The notes under the pieces: generated by a model
Seen by the model: the letters and a program-made list of their open reading frames with translations, nothing else
What the model was told of the DNA's origin: nothing
Databases searched by the model: none
Part shown: in pieces, positions 1 to 5,595 of the stretch
Position numbering within the stretch: position 1 is the first letter of the stretch
How the letters are laid out: each line of letters opens with the position of its first letter
Assembly: GCA_025360985.1 (NCBI GenBank)
Contig: JANYBA010000208.1
Span: 1 to 5,595, forward strand
Direction: 5' to 3'
DNA length: 5,595 bases
DNA from: Gammaproteobacteria bacterium
GTDB taxonomy: Bacteria > Pseudomonadota > Gammaproteobacteria > Xanthomonadales > Xanthomonadaceae
Made by a program: the position numbers and the translations under genes

Positions 1-434
1 GCCGGCAATGGAACGAACTGGTGCTCGGATTCAATGCCGCGCGGCAGAAAAGCCTGCTGCGTCCGTTCGGCATCGAGGACGCCGAGGCCTGGCAGCTGGT
101 CGCCGCGTTCGCGGTCGGCGCCGGCATCGCCCTGCTGCTGACACTGATCTGGCTGCTGCGCGACTGGCGCCGGCCGGTCGATCCGCTCGAGCGCGCCTGG
201 CGCCGGTTCGTCCGCCGCGTCGGCCGCGCCGGGTTGGCCAAAGCCCCCGCGGAACCGGCGCTGGCTTGGGCCGATCGCATCACCGCCATGCTGCCGGAGG
301 CGGCATCGTTGCTTTCGCTCAGCCAGCGTTACAGTGACGCCCGCTACGCTCGAAGCGCCGTGCGAGCGGAAGATCAGGCCAGCCTGATCCGCGACCTGCG
401 CCGGTTCCGACTGCCGGCACGGCAGCAACCATGA
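1..434 (+). CDS. tgpA: TgpA-type membrane transglutaminase (DUF3488/DUF4129 family), C-terminal fragment
   Basis: Only the 3' end is present; the frame is open from base 3 and stops with TGA at 432-434. The first residues read RQWNELVLGFNAARQKSLL, followed by RPFGIED. This is the conserved stretch after the transglutaminase domain of TgpA proteins. Next comes one hydrophobic helix (LVAAFAVGAGIALLLTLIWLL, about bases 99-161) and an Arg-rich tail beginning DWRRPVDPLERAWRRF, which resembles the DUF4129 region and should be cytoplasmic. Family knowledge: TgpA proteins have several N-terminal membrane helices, a periplasmic transglutaminase domain with a Cys-His-Asp triad, and this last helix plus tail. 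The P. aeruginosa member is an essential periplasmic transglutaminase. The catalytic part lies upstream, so activity cannot be judged here. Genes for MoxR ATPase and DUF58 proteins often precede tgpA, but that region is not visible. The ATG at base 8 and the GTG at base 21 are not real starts. Confidence 0.85.
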   Translation, partial: RQWNELVLGFNAARQKSLLRPFGIEDAEAWQLVAAFAVGAGIALLLTLIWLLRDWRRPVDPLERAWRRFVRRVGRAGLAKAPAEPALAWADRITAMLPEAASLLSLSQRYSDARYARSAVRAEDQASLIRDLRRFRLPARQQP

Positions 435-442
435 CATCACCT

Positions 443-448
443 GGAGAG
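443..448 (+). promoter_or_regulatory. Ribosome binding site of the Slp-family gene
   Basis: GGAGAG lies 5 bases before the ATG at 454 and is a good Shine-Dalgarno match. It falls in the 19-base gap after the tgpA stop and supports that ATG as the start. With no room for an obvious separate promoter in the gap, it also suggests translation from a shared message. Confidence 0.7.
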
Positions 449-453
449 TCCCG

Positions 454-921
454 ATGAAATCCGCCGCACTCGCCCTACTGATCCCCTGCGCACTCGGCGC
501 CTGCGCGACCATGCCGACGCCGTTGCAGGGGCAATACTCAAGCCTGTTGCCGGCGCAGGCCAGCGACCAGAACAGCAACGACGGGCACGTGCGCTGGGGC
601 GGCACGGTGGTCACCGTGCACACCGAAAGCGAACGCAGCTGCTTCGAGATCGTCGGCACCCGAACCGGCGCGGACGGACGGCCGGAACGACTCGACAAGA
701 GCGAGGGACGGTTCATCGCCTGTCGCAAGGGCTTCTACGACCCGGTCGTGTTCAGCGCGGGCCGCGAAATCACCGTGACGGGGAGCATCACCGGCTTCGA
801 GACGCGCAAGGTCGGTGATTACGACTACCGCTATCCGATCGTTGCCGCCGACGTGGTCTACCTGTGGCCGGTCCGCCAGGACACGCGCATCATCGTTGAG
901 CACGTGCCCTACTTCTGGTGA
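454..921 (+). CDS. Slp-family outer-membrane lipoprotein
   Basis: Complete gene of 155 residues. The N-terminus is a lipoprotein signal peptide: K2, a hydrophobic core, then the lipobox L14-G15-A16-C17, so C17 should be lipidated after signal peptidase II cleavage. Residue +2 is Ala, not Asp, which predicts outer-membrane sorting by Lol. The mature part carries the Slp-family pattern in order: VRWGGTVV (46-53), EIVGTRTGADGRP (65-77), EGRFIACRKGFYDP (84-97), GREITVTG (103-110), YDYRYPIV (123-130) and a late Trp (W138). E. coli Slp, a starvation and stationary-phase inducible lipoprotein, and YeaY belong to the family; their molecular function is poorly known. At 155 residues this is somewhat shorter than E. 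coli Slp (about 188). The mature domain has two cysteines, C63 and C90, that could form a disulfide. It starts 19 bases after tgpA, so the two are probably co-transcribed. The family call is confident; the physiological role is not known. Confidence 0.88.
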   Translation: MKSAALALLIPCALGACATMPTPLQGQYSSLLPAQASDQNSNDGHVRWGGTVVTVHTESERSCFEIVGTRTGADGRPERLDKSEGRFIACRKGFYDPVVFSAGREITVTGSITGFETRKVGDYDYRYPIVAADVVYLWPVRQDTRIIVEHVPYFW

Positions 922-940
922 GGTCTTGCCGGTCGCCTCC

Positions 941-966
941 GCCCCTTTTGGGCCGTGGGTGACGGC
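941..966 (+). terminator. Two overlapping small hairpins, possible weak or attenuating terminator
   Basis: Two perfect inverted repeats lie 20 bases after the Slp stop. GCCC (941-944) pairs with GGGC (950-953) around a CTTTT loop, and GCCGT (952-956) pairs with ACGGC (962-966) around GGGTG. They share bases 952-953, so they cannot both form fully. Neither is followed by a T-run, so a strong intrinsic terminator is unlikely. The placement after a stop codon is the main argument; stems of 4-5 base pairs arise easily by chance in GC-rich DNA. Confidence 0.2.
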
Positions 967-1017
967 AGTTACCAAGCGTTAAGAAAATGTTGTCCGGTTT
1001 CGGGCGGCGTCTGCGTC

Positions 1018-1023
1018 TATATA
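1018..1023 (+). promoter_or_regulatory. Candidate -10 box of the alpha-2-macroglobulin gene
   Basis: TATATA stands out in GC-rich surroundings 40 bases upstream of the ATG at 1064. If used, transcription would start near 1030 and give a leader of about 35 bases. There is no good -35 box at 16-18 bases: the best match, TTGTCC at 990-995, is 22 bases away. The promoter may need an activator or an alternative sigma factor, or may not be real. Confidence 0.3.
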
Positions 1024-1063
1024 GCTGCCAACCACAGAGCGCCTAGCGCCCCGGGACCTTCCA

Positions 1064-4000
1064 ATGACCACGCCTTCGTCGCCGGACGCACCGGCCTCCC
1101 CTGGGAATTCGACTCAGGAGGCCGCGCCGGGACGCTGGCGCCGCCTTGTCGGCGACTGGCATTGGCAGCCGCCGGCCTGGATCGGCCAGTTCGATGCCTG
1201 GCTGCGCAAGCAACCGCCTGGCCGTTACGCCGCGGTGGCCGGCCTGCTCCTGGTCGCCGCGCTCGCCGGCTGGCACCTCACCCGCCCCAAGATCATTCCT
1301 CCCGGCGCGCTTGTCATCAGCGTCGAAGCGCCCGCGCTCACCGACTACACGCGCACGCCGATCGAGGTCCACGACCTGACCTTGCGCTTTTCCGACTCCG
1401 CCGCGCCGATCAAGTCCGTCGGAGCCGAACCCGCCGGCATCCGCTTGCAGCCGGAACTGGCCGGCACCTGGAAATGGACCGACGACCGCACCTTGACCTT
1501 CAAGCCCGCCAACGACTGGCCGGTGGGCCAGCATTACCTCGTCAGCCTCGACGCGAAACAAAGCATTGCTCCCGGCGTCGTCCTTGCCAGCGATGAACTC
1601 GAGTTCGATAGCGCCGCCTTCACCGTGAGTTTGGCGAGCAGCGAGTTCTACCAGGATCCGCTCGATCCCAACCTCAAGAAGGGCGTGTTCGAGCTCGGCT
1701 TCAGCCATCCGGTGGACGCGGCGGCGTTGGAAAAGCGCGTCGCCCTGGCCTTGGCCGACGGCGCCGGCACGGCGCAGCCCGAACCGGCGCACACCATCAG
1801 TTACGACGAGCGCCGACTGAAGGCGTTCGTGCATTCGGCGCCGCTGGCGCTGCCGGAAAACGGCGGCATCCTGGCCATACGCCTGGCCGAAGGCGTCGTG
1901 TCTTCGCTCGGCGGCGACGGCAGCAAGGACAAGATCGAAGGCAGCGTCGCGCTGCCGACCCTGTACAGCGTCAACGTCGACTCGGTCGAAGCGGCGCTGG
2001 TCGACAACGAGCGCTTCGAGCCCGAACAGGTGCTCGTGCTCGGCTTCAACAACGCCATGAAAGACACCGAAGTCACCGCGGCGACGCGCGTCTGGCTGCT
2101 GCCGGAGCGCAATCCGAAGGTGAAGTCCGACCGCGGCCCGGAGCCCTACCGCTGGAGCGACGAGGAAGTCGACGAGGCCCTGCTGGCGAAGTCGGAACTG
2201 GTCGCGACCACGGCCTTGCCGGCCGAGCGCGAGTACATCGAATCGCACAGCCTGCGCTTCCATGCGCCGCCCAAGCGCTATGTGTACGTGCGCGTCGCGC
2301 GCGGCCTGAAGAGTTTCGGCGGTTTCATCCTCGGCAAACCCTTCAGCGGCGTGCGGCGGGTGCCGGACTACCCGCAGTTGCTGCGTTTTGTTGGCGACGG
2401 CGCGCTTTTGTCCCTGCAAGGCGAGCGCCGCATCAGCGTCGTCTCGCGCAACGTCACCCGGGTGCGCCTGGAAGTGGGTCGCATCCTGCCGCAGCAATTG
2501 CAGCACCTGGCGTTCCGCAACAGCGGCAGCTACGCCGGCCCCGAGTTGTATTCGTTCGAGGAAGACGACCTCGTCGAACGCGAGGAGCTGCGCCTGAACC
2601 TGCCCGCGGAAGACCCGGCCAAGGCGCACTACGAGGGCATCGACCTCGGCAAGTTCCTCGCGCCCGGACGGCGCGGCATCTTCCTGCTCAGCCTGCGCAC
2701 GATGAGCCAGGGCGAGATGGAATTGACGCCTGCGCAGAGCATCAGCAACAACGCCGGCGAGCAGACCGATCGGCGCCTGGTCGTGCTCACCGACCTCGGC
2801 ATGCTGGCGAAAAAGGCGCTCGATGGCAGCCGCGACGTGTTCGTGCAGTCGCTGTTTTCGGGCAAGCCGGTCGCCGGCGCCGACGTGCGCGCCATCGCCC
2901 GCAATGGCGAGACGCTGGCGCAGGCCAGCACCGATGCCGACGGTCGGGCGCGTCTACCCGATCTGTCCGGCTTCCAGCGCGAGAAAGAGGCGGTGATGCT
3001 CAGCGTCAGCCGCGGCGACGACCTGAGCTTCCTGCCGCTCAGCGACGACGGCCGCGCGCTCGACTATTCGCGCTTCGACATCGGTGGCGAACCGAGCCAG
3101 CTCGAGGCCGGCGCGCTCAAGGCCTTCCTGTTTTCCGACCGCGGTCTGTACCGCCCGGGCGACACCGTGCACTTGGGCATGATCGTGCGCCCGGCCGATT
3201 GGAAGCGGGCGCTGGCCGGCCTGCCGCTGGAGTTGCTGGTGCAGGACCCGACCGGTCGCGTGGCGACGCGCCAGCGCATCGCGCTTGGCGCCGAAGGCTT
3301 CGAGAGCTTCGACTACACGCCGCGCGACAGCGCGCCGAGCGGCACCTGGACGGCGACGCTGTCCCTGATCGGGCGCAACGACAGCCGCACGCAGATCGGC
3401 GAAACCACGGTGCAGGTGCGTGAATTCGCGCCCGATACCATGCGGGTAAGGGCGACCCTTTCCGGGGCCGCGACCAAGGGCTGGATGAAGCCGGAAGCGC
3501 TGTCGGTGACGGTGGCGGCGGAGAACCTGTTCGGCACGCCGGCGCAGGCGCGCCGCGTCGAAGGCAGCCTGGTGCTGCGTCCGGCCTTCCCGGCCTTCGC
3601 CGATTATCCCGAGTACCGCTTCTACGACCCGCGTCGCGCCAAGGACGGTTACGACGAAGCCCTGGGCGACCAGACCACCGATAAGGACGGCAAGGCGCAG
3701 TTCAAGCTGGACTTGTCGAAGTACGCCAAGGCCACCTACCAGCTCAATTTCCTCGCCCGCGCCTTCGAACCGGGCAGCGGCCGCAACGTGGCCGCGCAAG
3801 CCAGCACGCTGGTATCGGCCAACGATTTCCTGGTCGGCATCCGTTCGGTGGACGACCTCGGCTACGTCAAGCGCGGCGACAAGCGCACGGTGCAATTACT
3901 GTCGATCGGACCGGACGGCCGCCCGCTGGCCGTCGCCCGCGTGCACGCGGTGGTGGTCGAGAAGCGCTACGTCTCGGTGCTGACCAAGCAGGATTCCGGC

Positions 4001-5595
4001 CTGTATCGCTATGTGTCCAAGGAACGCCGATACGCCGGCGACGACCGCACCTTGCAATTGCCGACGACGCCGCTGGACTTCCCGTTGCCGACCGGCAAGC
4101 CGGGCAGCTACGTGCTCGAGCTGCGCAGCGCTGATGGCACCGTGCTCAACCAGGTCGATTTCTCGGTCGCCGGCGCCGCCAATCTGTCGCGTTCGCTGGA
4201 ACGCAATGCCGAGCTTTCGCTCACCCTGTCCAAGGACAGCTACAAGCCGGGCGAGACCATCGAGCTGAGCATTCGCGCGCCCTACGCGGGTTCCGGGTTG
4301 ATCACCATCGAGCGCGAGCGCGTCTATGCGCAGGCCTGGTTCCACGCCGACACCACCAGCTCGGTGCAGGTGATCAAGGTGCCGGCCGATTTCGAGGGAA
4401 ATGGCTACGTGAACGTGCAGTTCCTGCGCGATCCGACTTCGGACGAGGTCTTCATGAGCCCGCTGAGCTTCGGCGTGGCGCCGTTCCAGGTGGACCGCAG
4501 CGCACGCACGCAGGACCTGTCGCTGACGGTGCCGAAGGTCGTGCGGCCCGGCGCGCTCATCCCGGTGGACATCAGGACGACCGGCAAGGCACGGGTGCTG
4601 GTCTTTGCCGTCGACGAAGGCATCCTGCAGGTGGCCCGTTATAAATTGGCTGATCCGCTCGACCATTTCTTCGCCCGCAAGATGCTGCAGGTGGACACCG
4701 CGCAGATCCTGGACCTCGTGCTGCCGGAGTTCAGCCGCTTGAGCGCCCTGGCCGCGCCCGGCGGCGACGGCAGCGGCGACCTGGCCAAGAACCTCAATCC
4801 CTTCAAGCGCAAATCGGAAAAACCGGCCGTGTGGTGGTCCGGGATCGTGGACGTGGACGGCAGCAAGCGCCTGACATTCCGCCTGCCCGATTACTTCAAC
4901 GGACGGGTGCGAATCAGCGCGGTCGCGGTGACGGCCGGGCGCATGGGCATTGCCGAAACGGGCGCCACGGTGCGCGGCGATTTCGTCCTCACGCCAACGC
5001 TGCCGACCCATGTCGCGCCCGGCGACGAATTCGAGTTGCCGGTCGGCATCGCCAATACCATCGAGGGCGCGAAATCGCCGGTCGATGTCAGCGCGACACT
5101 GGTGCTTCCGGCTTCGCTGGCCCTGGTCGGCGCGGCCCCCGCGGCCGTGCGCATCGCCCCGGGCGACGAGGCGACGGTGCGCTTCCGCCTGCGTGCGGGC
5201 GCGGCGCTGGGCGCTGTGCCGGTGACCATCAACGTGCTGTCGGGCGCCTGGCGCGCGCAGCGGCGGATCGAGCTGTCGCTGCGGCCCGCGGTCCCCGCGC
5301 GCGAGGAACTGCGCGCGGGACGCGCCGACCAGCGCGTGGTGCTGGAGGCGTTGCGGGACATGTACGAACCCCTGGCCACGCGGCGCGTGGCGGCCTCGGT
5401 GTCGCCCCTGGTGGCGATCGACGGATTGTCGGCCTTCCTGCGCGACTATCCGCACCTGTGCACCGAGCAGCTGGTGAGCCAGGCGATGCCGGCGCTGGTG
5501 TATGCCTCGCACCCCGAGCTCGGGGCGACGGTCGAGGGCAAGGTGGACCCGTCGCGGCTGGTGGACCTGCTGCGCTCGCGGCAGAACAGCGCCGG
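1064..5595 (+). CDS. Bacterial alpha-2-macroglobulin (COG2373, thioester-containing protease trap), 3' end outside the window
   Basis: This frame is open from ATG 1064 to the window end: 1510 codons without a stop. That ATG is the only standard start after the in-frame TAG at 1022; a weak GGGA (1053-1056) precedes it by 7 bases. Layout by residue: cytoplasmic tail 1-54, rich in Pro and Trp with R24, R26, R27, R48, K49 and R54; one membrane helix about 55-71; then periplasmic Ig-like/macroglobulin domains. Landmarks are WKWTDDRTLTFKPANDWP (136-153), EFYQDP (194-199), YVYVRV (406-411), a carboxypeptidase-regulatory-like domain from 591, the MG2 signature YRPGDT (696-701), YKPGET (1060-1065) opening the bait-region domain, LVFAVDEGIL (1179-1188), NPFKRK (1245-1250), the A2M domain with WWSGI and DYFNGRVRISAVAV (1257-1289), and the thioester motif CTEQ (1466-1469) at the start of the alpha-helical thioester domain. 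Known for the family (E. coli YfhM): the protein sits in the periplasm, is cleaved by an attacking protease in the bait region, and links to it through the Cys-Gln thioester, shielding the envelope. Such genes often neighbour pbpC (PBP1C); downstream is not visible. About 400 residues are probably missing. No lipobox is present. Confidence 0.93.
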   Translation, partial: MTTPSSPDAPASPGNSTQEAAPGRWRRLVGDWHWQPPAWIGQFDAWLRKQPPGRYAAVAGLLLVAALAGWHLTRPKIIPPGALVISVEAPALTDYTRTPIEVHDLTLRFSDSAAPIKSVGAEPAGIRLQPELAGTWKWTDDRTLTFKPANDWPVGQHYLVSLDAKQSIAPGVVLASDELEFDSAAFTVSLASSEFYQDPLDPNLKKGVFELGFSHPVDAAALEKRVALALADGAGTAQPEPAHTISYDERRLKAFVHSAPLALPENGGILAIRLAEGVVSSLGGDGSKDKIEGSVALPTLYSVNVDSVEAALVDNERFEPEQVLVLGFNNAMKDTEVTAATRVWLLPERNPKVKSDRGPEPYRWSDEEVDEALLAKSELVATTALPAEREYIESHSLRFHAPPKRYVYVRVARGLKSFGGFILGKPFSGVRRVPDYPQLLRFVGDGALLSLQGERRISVVSRNVTRVRLEVGRILPQQLQHLAFRNSGSYAGPELYSFEEDDLVEREELRLNLPAEDPAKAHYEGIDLGKFLAPGRRGIFLLSLRTMSQGEMELTPAQSISNNAGEQTDRRLVVLTDLGMLAKKALDGSRDVFVQSLFSGKPVAGADVRAIARNGETLAQASTDADGRARLPDLSGFQREKEAVMLSVSRGDDLSFLPLSDDGRALDYSRFDIGGEPSQLEAGALKAFLFSDRGLYRPGDTVHLGMIVRPADWKRALAGLPLELLVQDPTGRVATRQRIALGAEGFESFDYTPRDSAPSGTWTATLSLIGRNDSRTQIGETTVQVREFAPDTMRVRATLSGAATKGWMKPEALSVTVAAENLFGTPAQARRVEGSLVLRPAFPAFADYPEYRFYDPRRAKDGYDEALGDQTTDKDGKAQFKLDLSKYAKATYQLNFLARAFEPGSGRNVAAQASTLVSANDFLVGIRSVDDLGYVKRGDKRTVQLLSIGPDGRPLAVARVHAVVVEKRYVSVLTKQDSGLYRYVSKERRYAGDDRTLQLPTTPLDFPLPTGKPGSYVLELRSADGTVLNQVDFSVAGAANLSRSLERNAELSLTLSKDSYKPGETIELSIRAPYAGSGLITIERERVYAQAWFHADTTSSVQVIKVPADFEGNGYVNVQFLRDPTSDEVFMSPLSFGVAPFQVDRSARTQDLSLTVPKVVRPGALIPVDIRTTGKARVLVFAVDEGILQVARYKLADPLDHFFARKMLQVDTAQILDLVLPEFSRLSALAAPGGDGSGDLAKNLNPFKRKSEKPAVWWSGIVDVDGSKRLTFRLPDYFNGRVRISAVAVTAGRMGIAETGATVRGDFVLTPTLPTHVAPGDEFELPVGIANTIEGAKSPVDVSATLVLPASLALVGAAPAAVRIAPGDEATVRFRLRAGAALGAVPVTINVLSGAWRAQRRIELSLRPAVPAREELRAGRADQRVVLEALRDMYEPLATRRVAASVSPLVAIDGLSAFLRDYPHLCTEQLVSQAMPALVYASHPELGATVEGKVDPSRLVDLLRSRQNSA
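1226..1276 (+). other. Predicted membrane anchor of the macroglobulin (residues 55-71)
   Basis: Residues 55-71 (YAAVAGLLLVAALAGWH) form a single hydrophobic stretch. Six Arg/Lys residues lie within the preceding 54, so by the positive-inside rule the N-terminus should be cytoplasmic and the large body periplasmic, as a type II signal anchor. No AXA-type cleavage site is obvious and no Cys follows, so neither a cleaved secretory signal nor a lipoprotein signal is favoured. Confidence 0.7.
5459..5470 (+). other. Thioester motif CTEQ of the macroglobulin
   Basis: Codons TGC ACC GAG CAG encode C1466-T-E-Q1469 in the context DYPHLCTEQLVSQAMPALVY. This matches the CxEQ motif of thioester proteins (CGEQ in animal A2M and C3, CLEQ in E. 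coli YfhM). The Cys sulfur and the Gln side chain form the internal thioester that attacks a trapped protease. Its presence separates this protein from the macroglobulin class that lacks the cysteine (MagD/YfaS type). Confidence 0.85.

Larger units (their letters stand above)
922..1063. other. Intergenic region between the Slp-family gene and the alpha-2-macroglobulin gene
   Basis: This 142-base gap is the only sizeable non-coding stretch. It contains two short overlapping inverted repeats (941-966), an AT-richer stretch around 970-992, and a TATATA box at 1018-1023. I see no small-protein ORF with a plausible ribosome binding site. The frame from a GTG at 955 simply runs on into the next gene out of frame. 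Confidence 0.6.

Noticed and set aside
487..489. Cys12 of the Slp-family protein as an alternative lipidation site
   Set aside because: It is preceded by L-I-P, with Pro directly before the Cys, which does not fit a lipobox, and the hydrophobic core would be too short. C17 after L-G-A fits well.
538..975. Minus-strand frame of 145 codons opposite the Slp gene
   Set aside because: It is the same codon-aligned antisense effect, ending at a TCA codon of the sense gene. The sense strand encodes a clear Slp-family protein.
1116..1121. Perfect AGGAGG inside the 5' part of the macroglobulin gene
   Set aside because: No in-frame ATG, GTG or TTG follows at a usable distance; the next in-frame GTG lies inside the membrane helix. 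It is simply the codons CAG GAG GCC.
955..1596. Plus-strand frame of 213 codons starting in the intergenic gap
   Set aside because: It starts at a GTG inside a hairpin and overlaps the macroglobulin gene out of frame. The product is Arg/Pro-rich and unlike any protein, while the overlapping frame has clear domains.
1043..5512. Long minus-strand open frames of 528, 313 and 538 codons (1043-2629, 2954-3895, 3896-5512) opposite the macroglobulin gene
   Set aside because: All three lie in the same antisense frame, aligned codon-to-codon with the sense gene. In that frame a stop arises only where the sense gene uses TTA, CTA or TCA, which are rare in this GC-rich genome; the stops match CTA at 1043 and 2954 and TTA at 3896. 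Their translations are low-complexity, rich in Arg, Ala, Gly and His, and resemble no family.

Overview
The window is GC-rich and almost fully coding on the + strand. It resembles a gammaproteobacterial chromosome, probably Xanthomonadaceae or Rhodanobacteraceae (Lysobacter- or Luteimonas-like). That placement rests on strong G/C preference at third codon positions, near absence of TTA/CTA/TCA codons, and the gene content. It is inference, not a search result. I see no mobile element, CRISPR array, tRNA or rRNA.

Layout: (1) bases 1-434 hold the 3' end of a TgpA-type transglutaminase gene (last membrane helix and cytoplasmic tail). (2) After 19 bases, 454-921 encode a complete Slp-family outer-membrane lipoprotein of 155 residues with a clear lipobox. 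(3) A 142-base intergenic gap (922-1063) has two small, overlapping, mutually exclusive inverted repeats and a TATATA box that could be the -10 element for the next gene. (4) From 1064 to the end of the window runs one very long open frame (1510 complete codons, no stop reached). It encodes a bacterial alpha-2-macroglobulin (COG2373 type) with an N-terminal membrane anchor, many macroglobulin/Ig-like domains and a CTEQ thioester motif. Its C-terminal part lies outside the window.

All three products belong to the cell envelope: a membrane-bound transglutaminase, an outer-membrane lipoprotein and a periplasmic protease trap. The first two are probably co-transcribed. The third probably has its own promoter. 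I see no unknown system. The points most worth a second look concern the macroglobulin: it appears to be held by a membrane helix rather than a lipid, has a Trp/Pro-rich cytoplasmic tail, and its only cysteine in 1510 residues is the thioester cysteine. The long open frames on the minus strand are codon-usage shadows.
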